A DNA stretch of 64,000 nt from Lunularia cruciata. Its lineage: Eukaryota > Streptophyta > Marchantiopsida > Lunulariales > Lunulariaceae. A program made the translations under genes and the position numbers. This document shows positions 14,001-25,745 of this stretch, in pieces. Where the stretch lies: assembly GCA_948567375.1 (NCBI GenBank), contig OX419755.1:65352944-65416943 (forward strand). The letters run 5' to 3'. The notes beneath the pieces were generated by a model. That model was not told the origin of the DNA, searched no databases, and worked only from the letters and a program-made list of their open reading frames with translations. How positions within the stretch are numbered: position 1 is the stretch's first letter; every line of letters begins with the position of its first letter.

Positions 14001-16649
14001 GCAGTTTTGGCTGGTGACTTTCTTCTGGCCAGGGCATCAGTATCGCTCGCTTCGCTGAAGAATACTGATGTATGGCTTCTAGTCTCATAGGCTTAATTTT
14101 TACCTGCCAGTGTCTTTTATATAGGCCGAACGGTTTTTCTTGAACTATTAGTAACACTTAATTTTGTCTGTTCCTTAGTTCTGAACTGAATCACATTTTA
14201 TTCTACTTTTGTATTATGCTGTAAAATTTCTTCCGTTGTGCATGTGGCCCGTTGCCTTTAACTATATGTGTGGTCGCACCCATGTTCTGTCCGAATTAAT
14301 CCTGTTCCTACGTTGTTAATTACGATGTCGTCTGTCTGATGGACCCTCACTGGTCTTGTACCTTTAGACTAGTAGTCCTGATTTATGGGAGGGTTTAAAG
14401 TTGAGAGTTCTCTCATTGCAATCAGGCTTTCAATCTTTTCTTTAAGGTTAGATTTCTGATTGGCAGGTTGTGGATTTACTTTCTAGAGTGTTGGAGCATC
14501 TTGTTACTGGTGAAATCATGCAGCTGACAAGCAATACTGAAGAGCTCTGCAGGTGGGTACTCTAATGTGTAGTGTATTGGACGATCTAGTCACTGGTGAA
14601 TTAATGCAGCTGACATCCAAAACTCACGAAATTCTCAGGTTGGTTCCAGGTGTCAATTAGTGTTTACAAGACGTGGAATTTAATGGAAAGAACTAAATTT
14701 ATGAATCTGTATTTGCATAGTAATCTGCTATAGTCTCCAGTATAACAGACGCTTAGGTGCATAACATTGTGGATTACGTCCAACTTCTAGTATAACTTCT
14801 ATTTCCCGAGATAAAACGTGGGCAAGAGCACACTTTGAGTAGACGGAACTGAAGGCAGAAATACACAGAACATGTCGTCCAAATTCGGAGTGGTTGAGGT
14901 TGCCGTAATCCTAACGTGACAATGTTTCCGAATCCCCGTATGTGTTGGATATGTCTTTGATGTGCAGTATGGAGTATTACCTACAGAAGACTTTCTACAA
15001 AACAGCTTCTCTCATGGCCAACAGTTGCAAATCAATTGCACTGTTGGCAAATCAACCGCAGGATGTTGCTGAACTTGCATTCGAATATGGACGGCACCTG
15101 GTGGGTATTCCTTCGGTTCAGTGTTAAATACGTAAATTAGATGTTCTTCCATCTTATGTTCACCATATTATACGGCAATATCATATTACCAGATCGGTCT
15201 TTCAACCTTTATCACATGGCTTCCTGAAATTTGCCTTTGCTTAGAAATTTGTTTTCCTGCTCCGATCGTCCTTCGAGTAGTGTAAAAAAGGAGCGGGGGC
15301 GGGGGGTGGGGGGGTGTGGGTTGGGGGGTTTAATGAATCTCAAGTTGCTCCCTTATTGCGTGCAGGGTCTCGCATATCAACTAGTAGATGATGCTTTGGA
15401 CTTCATTGGAACCAAGGCATCTCTTGGGAAGCCAGCTCTAAATGACATTGCACAGGTGCGCTACGATTGAACTTGCTCCATTAGCGTTTTTGGTATCCAT
15501 TATCATTTGCTCTGCACTACATATTATTGTCAGGAAATGCACATTTTAATGATTTGGAACTGCATGATTCGTACACTCTTACTTTGGCGCATGTAACAGG
15601 AAGCCTTGAAGTTAACATCTTTATTTGCTGTTTAGAAGGGATCGGTGTCAGACGATGAGAGCAGTCAATAGAACAACTGAGTAGAAGAAAAGCGAATTTT
15701 ACCATCTGACATCTTGCCTTTACAAGCCTACTTAGTGGTTTTAAGAAAGACAGTTTCAAAATTGGAGAGTTGTGTGAGGAGATTCTCCGATGTTCCCGCT
15801 TGTTTTTAGCTACGACCTACGACCTAAATTACCGTCAAGATTAATATTAGCAAATGAGGCTGGCGAACTCGGTGCTATCTCTCCATTCAAATCCAAATTA
15901 ATTGTCTGATCAGATCGGAATGTGTTTTCCAGGGCATAGCTACAGCACCTATTCTCTTCGCATTGGAAGAGCATCCTCAGCTGTATAACCTTGCCAAACG
16001 AAAGTTCAGAAAGTCTGGAGATATTGAAGCGGTAATACTTTTGGACACCTGTCATGGAGAAACTTGATTGCTAGAGAACATTAGCTGAAAAAGTAAAGAC
16101 TAAATTGTCTGAAAAGTCTTAGGTCCAAATCTTGAGTACAAGGGATTTATTCACCTCTCGTTTTTAACCATTTTCGGCAAAGTTTAGGCAAGAGTGGTAT
16201 AATCTGGTTTACAGTGTCTTCAAGCTGCTGTACAAGTCTCATCGTTCAGGGATAACTTTACCATACGGTTCGGGATGAAGTTGGTACATTTTTAAGCGTC
16301 GTCAATATTCAGTGGGGTGGCCATTGCTGTTGTGTCAGTTTTTATTATTAAACATTTCCAGTAGCATAGGAGTCAAGCAGGTATGGTTCTTGGGAACAGC
16401 AGGTTCTGTCTCTGCCTGGCTTTAGGATTAGAAGATCAAGCTGACATGGTCGTTGTCTCTGGTTGACAGGCACAAGAGATGGTGAATAGTAGCCAAGGCA
16501 TTCTGAGGACCAAGCAGCTAGCTGCTTATCATGCCCAACAGGCTGCGCTGGCAATTGGTGGGTTACCTGCGTCCTCTTCGCAAAGGGGCCAGCTTTGCAG
16601 GCGTGCTCTGACGGAGTTGACACAAACTGTCATAACCAGGTCAAAGTAA
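11043..16649 (+). CDS. SPS3: Solanesyl/polyprenyl diphosphate synthase, mitochondrial type
   Basis: Twelve exons: 11043-11256, 11816-11910, 12621-12701, 12987-13058, 13416-13559, 13705-13791, 13998-14069, 14467-14552, 14968-15100, 15366-15455, 15933-16031, 16470-16649. Phases agree throughout and give 450 residues. The first 70 residues are rich in Arg, Ser and Ala with few acids, like an organelle presequence. Trans-prenyltransferase landmarks are GVEGKRFRP (about residues 145-153), the first aspartate-rich motif DDVLD (about 209-213) with DTRRG, the VTGEIMQL and KTASLMANSCK blocks, and the second aspartate-rich motif DDALD (about 336-340). The C-terminus ends in a basic VITRSK. The family condenses isopentenyl diphosphate units into a long all-trans chain; plant SPS3-type enzymes supply the ubiquinone side chain in mitochondria. 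Chain length cannot be read with certainty. Exons 1 and 2 are the least certain part of the model. Confidence 0.92.
14573..14638 (+). pseudogene. Tandem duplicate of synthase exon 8 (possible cassette exon)
   Basis: Immediately after exon 8 there is a second copy of its 3' two thirds, about 70% identical in DNA. It is preceded by TAG (acceptor) and followed by GT (donor). Its 66 bases stay open: exon 8 reads LEHLVTGEIMQLTSNTEELC, the copy LDDLVTGELMQLTSKTHEIL. Its entry and exit phases match the exon 8 to exon 9 junction, so inclusion after exon 8 would add 22 residues in frame. Using it instead of exon 8 would break the frame after exon 7. It may be a silent relic or an alternative exon. Confidence 0.7.
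15294..15328 (+). repeat. G-tract cluster (G-quadruplex-capable) in synthase intron 9
   Basis: Five runs of three to seven G are separated by one to three bases, on the sense strand, ending about 40 bases before the acceptor of exon 10 (15366). This meets the usual G3+ quadruplex pattern in RNA or DNA. Confidence 0.7.
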
Positions 16650-17116
16650 CTTTTTCCAGATGGTTCTCAAGACATTTTTTGGCCACTGGATGGTCGTTGG
16701 AAAGAGTCATCTTATTTCAGTTTAGAAAGTTGCATACTCGTTGTCAAAGCCATCCGGCAAAGTGAGCAGATGGCCACGACATTGGACTCTCTACCGAAGT
16801 TTAAAATCTGAGATTCGGCGAAGTCATTGGACGATGTCGGTGCTGGTTTAATTATCTAGACAATTGTACAGTATGCCCAACATTAGTCTAGACCATATTT
16901 CCGCACCGGCCGAGGTGACATTTTGCAAACAACCTGCATCATACGGAAGTGCACACATGCAATGTTAAATTTGTTAACTTCAATCTCGTGTAAAATTGAG
17001 ATAGTTTTCCTAGAGTGGCCCATCATAAACCATAATTGTCTTGGTCGGACTGAGCTTCATCTCCCGAGTGTACATGTGTTATTGCCAACATTGTCCACAC
17101 ACAATTTTGTTTTCTG
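16650..17116. other. 3' flank of the polyprenyl synthase gene
   Basis: Probably 3' UTR and downstream spacer. No coding feature is recognised; the tandem array begins at its right end. Confidence 0.4.
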
Positions 17117-17750
17117 TGTATGTTGCCGACATTGCTCAAACTCCACTTTGCTACCTGAGTGTTTATCGAGAGTTGTTGACGTCGTTTGAGGCTAGGCTAC
17201 ATCACCCGAGGTTACATCTTGGTGATATTTTTGAGAGTTGCCTATGTTTGTTTGAAGTTAGGCTTCATCACGCGAGGTTACATTTTGGCTAACCTCCTTG
17301 CTTTCACATTTTGGTAATAATCTTCCTTCTAGTGTTGCCAATATCGCTTGGAGATAGTTTTGTTTTTTTGGTGTGTTGCCGACGTTGTCTGGACTCTGCT
17401 TTGTTACTTAAGCGTTTATCTAGATTTTCCTACGTTATTTGAGGCTGGCTTCATCACACGAGGTTACATCTTGGCAATATTCTGGAGAGTTTTGTTTTTT
17501 TTGTGTGTTGCCGACGTTGTCTGGACTCTGCTTTGTTACTTCAGCGTTTATCTAGATTTTCCTACGTTATTTGAGGCTGGCTTCATCACACGAGGTTACA
17601 TCTTGGCAATATTCTGGAGAGTTGCTGAACTTTGTTTGAAGCTAGGGTTCATCACGCAAGGTTACATCTTGGCATTTGTCCGAAGCTAGGCTTCATCACG
17701 CGAGGTTACATCTTGGCGATAACCTCTTTGCTTTCACATCTTGGCAATAA
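17117..17750 (+). repeat. Tandem repeat array with a near-identical 132-bp pair
   Basis: The stretch beginning GTGTGTTGCCGACG at 17371 is repeated almost exactly at 17503 (132-bp period). More diverged copies lie to the left, from 17117, and to the right. A core near GGCTTCATCACRCGAGG occurs at about 17195, 17261, 17447, 17579, 17645 and 17689. Spacings are 66, 186, 132, 66 and 44 bases. Open frames across it arise because the period is a multiple of three. Confidence 0.85.
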
Positions 17751-18059
17751 TCTTACTTGTCTTATGTAATAATTATTTACAATCTCCCAAGGGTACATTT
17801 AGCAAGTATAGTAGTTGATATTTGGTTAATATTACAATGCCCGATGTAGTACACATAAGGAGCTCACCCAGAAACTAAAGAAATACATCTGATGGTGCAT
17901 GAGAGCAAAATTAGAAACAGATGATTATACTTTCGATTTTGAAAGTCCAATAGAGTAGTAGAGTGAGTCCATATGATTTTATTGTAGAGAAGAATGAGAC
18001 CATGGAGTTTTTACTTGGGTGGTGGAAATTTGTACAATGTCATAGATATTTGGAGCCGA

Positions 18060-18962
18060 GAATAACTTATCATGCAGTAGAGTTTTTGCTACTAATTATT
18101 TTAGAAATCTTTTAATGAGTTGTCTTGGCAATCAAGTGTCTTGGCCTAATCCATAAGAGAGAAGGCATATTTCATCTGTTTTTGCTCAAAAAGGATTCCT
18201 TGAGTGTATGGGTGCGGTGGATGGCACCTTGTTTCCTCTTTCAGCCAGGCCTACAATTGATGGCAAATTATATTACAGTCAAAAAGGTTTATATCCTATG
18301 AATGGCCAAGTGATTTGTGGCGACAAAGGAGTATATTCCCTTCTATGTGAGGTACATGTACTTGTTTTAATGATATGAATTGCTGATGCGAATGAGTAGG
18401 AGTTTCAATGATATTCTAATCATGTTTCTTGTGTCTTGTTTCTCGTGTTTGTAGGAATGCCAAGTTCCTACCATGACATGGTTTGTGTAAAGAAGTCAAA
18501 GCTCTCGAATGATTTGAATCACAAAGGAGCTTGCATAAGTTTCAAGTTTAATCAAAATCTTTTAGGAGATTTTGGTTACTTTGGTTAGGTTCCCATATAT
18601 ACTTGGTGCCATCTTTCAAGCAGAGTACAATTGAGGATAGACAATGTTCAATAAATGTGTCGCACACGGTTGCATGTAGTTAATGAACATTGCATATGAG
18701 TTTTGAGAGAAAAAATACATTCGTTGGGAGAAATTAGATTCCAACTAAAATATGAAAGGAGAAATGCATATTTGTTAAGATGGATAGTATATGTGTAATT
18801 TTACATAACTTTTTAATCAATAGAGTTTACATTCGGGCATATGATGATGGAAATTGCTTAGAAGAAGATGAATTAGAATATGAAGATCCAACACTTGTGC
18901 ATGAGCAAAGTAGGGAGGAAACTAAAAGTAGACTGATGAAACACTATTTAAGTTTTAATTGA
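18060..18962 (+). pseudogene. PIF/Harbinger-type DDE transposase relic
   Basis: Around 18195-18350 the frame reads GFLECMGAVDGTLFPLS followed by DGKLYYSQKGLYPMNGQV, the first catalytic Asp block of Harbinger/HARBI1-like transposases (the DDE_Tnp_4 family). About 18650-18960 reads as the C-terminal part: a remnant with LHVVNEHC, VLREKIHSL and YERRNAYLL, then CVILHNFLIN and an acidic tail ending ESKSRLMKHYLSF-like. Several stops and frame changes lie in between, so the gene is dead. No terminal inverted repeats were found. Confidence 0.75.
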
Positions 18963-19385
18963 GAAGTTGATACTACTAGTAGTATCAACTTTATTGCAAT
19001 AAAGCATAAGTATCATTTTTCATTTGATCATGTTCTTCAATGGAATGTGTTTGATATGTTTGGAATTTCTTTTTGTCATATGTGTTGGGATGTGGTTGAG
19101 ATATATGAATTATTGTTTTTGGAGATTGGATGGGCTAGGATGTGGTCGTATGTGCTCAATGCCATTTGGAGAGAAGTGTCATTACCAAAGCAATTGGGCA
19201 TAGGGTGTTTAGGATGTACCGGAGTGAGATCCCTTCTCTGCATAAAGGTTTAGTGTAGAGTGTATGAAGTTTCAATGCATTTTTAGTTGTCAATATTTTT
19301 GGGTTTAAGCTTTTATGTTGATAACATTCTAGGAGGAAGAACCAAATTGAGAGAGAAAGGAAGGAATTTGAGGTTGTGTTTAAAG
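18963..19385. other. AT-rich spacer after the transposase relic
   Basis: No coding signal is seen. It may contain the 3' end of the Harbinger element. Confidence 0.3.
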
Positions 19386-20335
19386 TTCCTTGAGAGTGCA
19401 ATGGCACGTTTTGTGAGAGGGCAGGCAAAGGAAAGAGGTGTGACAAATTTCAATAAGTTTTGGGAGAGTGCAGGAGAAAGGAAAGAAGCATGAGATTTAG
19501 AAAGATTTAGAAAATAAGTTTTGTAAGAGATTTCAAGAAGTGATAGATTTTGAGAAGTTTTGAGAGAGGGGAGGAGAAAGCAGAAGTTTCATGATAGGTT
19601 TCACATAAGTGATAGATTTTGAGACGTTTGGAAGAGAGAGACTGTTGCAAGAGAGGAATTGAGAGGAATTTCAGAGTTTAGGGATGAGATTTGAAGACAA
19701 GTTACATAGTTTACATGAATTTATGTTCCTTGTCATATTATAACTTGACATAATAGAAACACTACATTTGATTAAAAAATTACATAGTTTACATGAATGT
19801 TTGTTCACCGGATGAAGATGAGTTATGATTGCAAATGAGTTGAAAGGTTTTGAGAAAGGAGTTTGCACATTTTGGGAGAGTAGAGAGAGAAAGAAAGGAA
19901 TCTAGGGTCATGTTGACAATTATTTAGAGAGCAACGGCACATTTTAGGAGAGTGCAAGATAAAAGAAAAGAGTTTTGGCAGATTTTTTGAAGTGATAGAT
20001 TTCAACATTTTCCAAGAGAGTGCAAGAGAAAGGAAAGAGGTAAGAGATTTAAAAGATTTGTGAGAGATTTCAAAAAGTGATAGATTTTGAGTAGTTCAAA
20101 GAGAGGGAAAGTGCAAGAAAAAAGAGCAGTTTCATGATAGATTTTGAGATGTTTGTGAAGAGGGAGGGGCCAAGAGAGGAATTTGGTGGAATTGAAGCTT
20201 TAGGGATGAAATTTGAAGAAGGTATATAGTTTACATGAATGCATGTTCACAATCATCAAATAACATGACAATAGAAATGCTATATTTTATTGAAAAGAAA
20301 AGTTACATAGTTTAGATGAATGTATATTCATTGTT
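19386..20335. repeat. Diverged tandem duplication, unit about 530 bp
   Basis: The segment from about 19392 (gagagtgcaatggcacg) recurs at about 19925 (gagagcaacggcacat). The order of blocks is the same in both: AGAGAGTGCAAGAGAAAGG-like, AGTGATAGATTTTGAG, GGGATGARATTTGAAG and a block near TTACATAGTTTACATGAATG. The purine-rich sequence also repeats internally in short steps. No coding function is recognised. Confidence 0.65.
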
Positions 20336-23300
20336 TGTGGTTTCATTTGTGCTTTTGCATGGTGTATAATTCAGGATAGGAAACTTAGGAGAATGATAGT
20401 AATTGTTATAAGTGCATAATTTAACTCTAGATAGACCATTATAATAATGCTTTATCTCTTCATGTGTCTTGCAATAATTGAGTAATTGTATAAGTATCAT
20501 GTAGTTGTGCTATGCTCTTGATCTAGTTTCCTCAAATTTTGTTGGTTAACTTGCTCCTTCATTCTTTGTGCACTTGAGAACTTTTTTTTTTCTACTTTCA
20601 TTTTCTTGGGTCTATACTTTGGCTTTCTATATCTCTACTTTTATTTGAAATTCTCTTTTTTCCTCAAGTTGAGTGCTTCTCTTTTTGCTAATTGTACTTG
20701 TTCTCTAGATTCTATTGGATCTACCTTTAAAGTGGTGAACTTGAACAACTCTTGTTGGAAAATACAACCTATAGGTAACTTTGTAACACCTTTAAAATAT
20801 TCTACTCCTCTTTGTGTCCCGCTTGGACTCTTTATCAATGGCGTGTAGGTCAACATCCTCAACTCCTCTTTCCATGCAATCCAGATTAAACATTTGTTGA
20901 ATCCTCAATTCTTTGGTGGCACCTCCATTGACAAGGTCCTCTTCATCTCTTCCATACCTTGACATTTTATATGTAGTCACATTTATGCAATCTTCATCCT
21001 CATCTATATCTCCACCTAGAGGTATGTTTTGGGTGTGAGGGATAAAAGAAGGAACTATATCAAAGGCAACATCATCAAAACCACATGGAATAAGAACATT
21101 GTTTAGATGGAGAAATGAATTTATAATACAAGATAGAGGAATTACACTTTGGATTACTTTCCTCCTTTGTGTGAATTCTACATACATTCTCTCTCTAGCT
21201 TGTAATACCTTCTTGGCTTAGAATCTCTTCATGACTTTGGGCACCTTCTTGGCTCACCACCACTTTGGGTATACCAATAACATTTTTGAGCCCCATAATC
21301 AATAGAGTCAAAGGAGATATGTTTTCTTGACCCCAAACATGGCATCCATGTGACAGAAATGGTGACACAAATTATTTATTTTATCATCAATAGTAATCCA
21401 TTCACATTGTTATTCTTTTTTGGTGAGGCTTTCTCTTGTGGTTTTTTTTTCTATTTGCTAGCTTCTTTATAAGACTTCATGTACCATCCAAAATTCTTAT
21501 AAAGTCGGTCTCCCATCATAGTACTTGGAAAGCATCTCTCCTCCCACACCAAAAGATTTGCCATGATGTTAAAAGAAATCTTTTTTTCACTAGTCTTTTA
21601 CAAATTCCATATGTGATGTGTGCAAAGTGCTAAGGATCTTCAAGATAATCCAAAATCTAAGCAAAGTGATGACTCATCATTCTAAACCTATCATCTTTGG
21701 AGTTGCTTTTGTTTGTGGATGTTGGCATGCAAGACACCACATTCAAAAGGTCCAAACAATTCACGCTCGGGAGATCCAAAAGGTCTTGGGAATTAACGCT
21801 CATGAGATTTTGCCCAAGAGTGGAGAGAGATGGAGTCTCACAAGTCAAGAGATTGTGGGTTGGAGTGAAGAAATTTTGAGCACAAGGGGTTAAATCCAAG
21901 AACGGGGACATGAGATTGAGAGTGAGCCATTTTTCTTGAGTTTCTTTGAATCTTTTCTCCAAGCTCAATTTGAGAAGGCATAAAACAACTCATCAATTTC
22001 TCACATGGTGGCAGCATAAAATTTATTTTTTTTCTTACTCAAGTTGGGTCACATTGCAACCCAAACAATATTGATGATATATTTGCTTCTTTTAAAGAGA
22101 AACAATTGATTAAAAAAGGAATGCAAGGGAATCAACCTTGCTCAATTAAGAAGTGGGGATGTTAAGAGATGAACTTGAATCAAAACTGTTTTGAGAGTAG
22201 GGAATGAAAATTAAGTTTATCTTGCACATATTCTTGACTTGCTTTGGCAGATTCATGACTTCTTGTTTGTGATGACTCTTCTGCTAGATTCTATGTGAAA
22301 TTTTTCCATGTCTCACACTCTTGTAATGCTCTTTATTAACTTGTGTTAACATTAATTAATTTGGTTGCCTAATTTTCCCCTACTCCTTCCCAGATTTCAA
22401 TTGCTGAATGTATTTTGCCCTTGACTGGATATTAAAACCTATATCTGACCATTCAATTGTAAGTGAGTTCTTGGCTATAAATAGCCATAACTTTTCTTCT
22501 AGAATTGAGCTCATTACCCATACAATTCTATGGATGGTAGAATTCAATGGGGGTCTCCCATTAAATACCAAACCAAAATTATAGGGCTTCTCTTTGGGTT
22601 TGCACTAGATTTTGCTAAAGGTGATGAGTTTGGTGGAGGTTTAGGGTAAAATTGGAACTCAAGGGTTAGCTTGGAAACAAGTGTTTATACACATAGGCTT
22701 TGATTTAAACCATATAACTATACTAATAAGTGATCTAGATAGAAAGTTGAGGTTGTATAGTTTAATTTTGAGAATATCATGTACCTTCTACTTTAATTTT
22801 TAGTAGTGTTGATATTAAAGTCTTGTAGTGTTATGCTCTACATTGCACTAACAAGTATTGCATTGCACTACTTGTTACAAGATAATATCTTCACATTCTT
22901 TAATTATTTTGATGACTCCAGCTTCATAAGGTTGTCAAAAGGAGGTTAAATTGACCATGTATGAAATACACTATGTGAGCATAAGCCTTGTAATAAACTC
23001 TGCTCAAAGCTCCAATGATGGAGAAGCCATGAACCAAATGTGATGCACATAATTGAAGCACTTCCCATCTTCAAAGTCTTTGGTAATAACTTGCTGTAGT
23101 AGAGGTTTGCAATAATTTCCCTTTTAGAACACTTCATAAAGGTCTCAAGGTTTGAATTTCATGTGTTGTAGCACTCTGATATTTTTAAATTGAATCACAA
23201 TGGCTTGGATTGGTCTGGATTGTCACATTTTCCACTCTTTTAAGAACAAAAATGAGCACTTTAAGGAGTAGATTTATCTGAAACTTTTGGATGTAGACAA

Positions 23301-24395
23301 TGTACATCTTGAAAGAATTTGAGGTGGGTACTTATTCCAAGCTTGGCATTGAGCATCTAGAAGAAAGAAATATGGATCATATACAATGGCCCAACATTGT
23401 TTTCTAGATGTGGTGAGCCATCTACTTCTACAAACAAGGTATGAGACTCAATAAGGAGTTTCAATTTTAGAATTTTCAATAAATTTATGGCTGTAGGCCA
23501 TATCTTGTAATATTTTCTATGGAACCCTGTTTAAAAACTTGGTCCTCTTTTTGAATGGTCCGCTAAGATTGGTTACATGCTATAGTAGGTATTTATGGGT
23601 CATCTCCAAAGTGGAGTTCAGGCTAAACATAGAGCTTATAGGTTGTCAAAGTGGTTAATTCCTAATGAGTTTAATTAATAGTCTTGAATGTAGACCTTTC
23701 CAGATGTGCCATATATCACCATATCCTAAACAAGGGGGTTTAAAGACCAAAGTCCAAATGAAAATTTGAATTCATTGGATCAAAAGAGTGAGCCAACTAT
23801 TGTTCAAAAGCAAAGCATAGGGCATTGCATCAATACTTGTAATTCAAACTCTTGAAAATGGTTAGTTAGCTATGTCTTCTACTGCTATCAGTAAAGGTTA
23901 AGCAAAACCTCTTAGAGTAAATTTGAGAAATATATGTTTAGAATGGTTTTACAACATTATAGTCAAATTGTTGATTATTTAGAGGATCTAGAGCATTTTA
24001 AAAAAATCCATGGTAGCTAAAATAGAAACCCATTCAAACTAATATTGCCTTTAGTTATATGGAGACCTTCCTTGTGAAATTTGGTATTGGGTTTCAAGTG
24101 TCCATGAATGGGAAGAAATTGAAATGGGCTTATTTCTTGAAGTCTTAAAAAGAAACTCAACAATGGAAAGACAAATCTATTGGTGAGGAACTCATTGATA
24201 AGGAGATCAAACATGGATGGACCACTATGGAAGACAAGTAAAACCATTTGTGTACTCATTTCTTTTAGATGGAAGCTTTTTTATAGGAAGAGTGAATATC
24301 TCTCCCCCTACCTTTGCAATTCGGAAATGAGGAGTGAGTTGAGGCTTACATACAAGTTTAGCAAAAGAGTATGAAATTAGTTTTGTGACACCCAC
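20336..24395. other. AT-rich non-genic DNA, probably old transposon remains
   Basis: No gene is recognised. On the minus strand 21187-20641 there is a coding-like stretch: a 131-codon frame containing an acidic GGDIDEDEDC block, followed in another frame by SREQVQLAKREALNLRKKE. It may be a remnant of an element's accessory protein, but I cannot name it. The rest has only short frames. Confidence 0.4.
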
Positions 24396-25070
24396 TAACA
24401 AAGTTGATGAAATTAACCAAGGGGTACTCGAGGAGCAAGAAAGGATGTCAAGAGAAGACACTCTGCTATTTGATACCTCAAAAGCATTACTTGAGCGGGA
24501 TTAAATTCTAATGTCCATCCCAAGTACTCAAGAGGGCCTTTCAAATTTATTCCATGAGAGTTTGCACAAAGCAAATAATTTGGGTTTCCCATATAGGATA
24601 ATTTCTAGATTCCAATCACTAGGAGGAGTAGAGGAGCATACAAAGAGACCTCAATAGCAAAAGAGGAGATGGTTGTAGGAATTTGAGGAGATGCATGCAA
24701 AAGGAAGAGATATAGAGGGAAGATACTCAAAGATCAGAGGAGTTGCAAGAGACAATGAACCATCTCTTAAAAGGAGGAATTGGTTAAGGAAAATGCAAAG
24801 AGCAATCCCAGTTGAATGTTTGCACAAGATATGGCAAGCCACATGGAATTGAAGTTTGATGTAGTGGAGGCTAGATAGAGGTTGAAAATGGCTAAAATCA
24901 AAGCCAAAAAGAGAACTAAATTGGAAAATTTGCATGTGAAGGTAGGATCAAAGGAGAGATTGAAGGCACAAAAAGACAAGTTCAAGGAGAGGCTAGCAAA
25001 ATTGAAGCAATAGTTTGAGATGTCACTAGAATTAGCAAACCCTCCATGAAATTAAAAGCATTGTAACCAT
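24396..25070 (+). pseudogene. Degraded charged, coiled-coil-like ORF (retroelement gag-like?)
   Basis: On the + strand several frames join into a charged, helix-prone protein remnant. There is a part with EEQERMSREDTLLFDTSKAL and LHESLHKANNLGF, then a Lys-rich heptad-like part around 24880-25010 with MAKIKAKKRTKLENL and KERLKAQKDKFKERLAKLK. Stops interrupt it. No zinc knuckle was found. The Lys-rich part resembles one near 39570-39640. Its function is unknown; an origin in a retroelement is only a guess. Confidence 0.4.
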
Positions 25071-25364
25071 CTTTGCTTAGATTGGTGTAGTTGATTGCAC
25101 TATAGGTAGTAATCAACCTATCTCCAAGTACCCCACTAATGGGCAAGCAAATTCAAGTGACCATGAGATACAAATTGCTTGTGTAAGTTTTGATAATAAT
25201 AAAGTTATGATGTTTTTACACTCCTATGAAGTAGTTTGCTCATATGTACATGGACTCATTGGATTGAGTGTGGATTTTTCCACTCAATGTTAAACAAATT
25301 TGCTCACTTTCAAAAAAAATACTCACTGCTTTTGGATAGTTTCACACAAGCATTTCACCAAGGC
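25071..25364. other. Spacer
   Basis: AT-rich; nothing recognised. Confidence 0.3.
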
Positions 25365-25700
25365 AATGGCGGATCTACTTTTTGGACTGCATTATCACTT
25401 CAGGAGAAAGGTGGTTCTTGTTTTACATATAGATCTGCTTGTGTCAATTTTTTTTGCTTGTGTTGGGATGGATCCACTTGTCATGTAATTGATTCACTCA
25501 AAATGTTGGATTCACTTGGGTTGAAATGGATTGAAATGGATTTGCTTGTAGTAATCTCTATTTGGTCACCCACAAGATGGGTTTTGACCATATGTTGTGG
25601 GTTTGCTCCGCTCAAGTCTGATCAAATTTGCTTGCCATGTTTGAATTTTCTTGAGACCATTTTGGATTTATACACATGTATTTGGATTTGCTTGTGTGGT
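25365..25700 (+). repeat. Cluster of degenerate GGATCYRCTTG motifs
   Basis: Copies or near copies are seen at about 25372, 25431 (AGATCTGCTTG), 25470 (GGATCCACTTG), 25491, 25508 (GGATTCACTTGG), 25539 (GGATTTGCTTG) and 25684 (GGATTTGCTTG). The same motif family forms a tighter array near 29.7 kb. Confidence 0.55.
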
Positions 25701-25745
25701 GTGGGTCCGTTCTCATCAGCTTGGGATGGATTTCGTGTTGTATGA

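Noticed and set aside
17348..17689. 113-codon frame with repeated peptide
   Set aside because: The repeat period of 132 is a multiple of three, which keeps a frame open by itself; no start context or domain.
25236..25745. 169-codon + strand open frame
   Set aside because: It runs through the GGATC motif cluster, has biased Trp/Cys/Phe content and no domain; it arises from the repeated motif.
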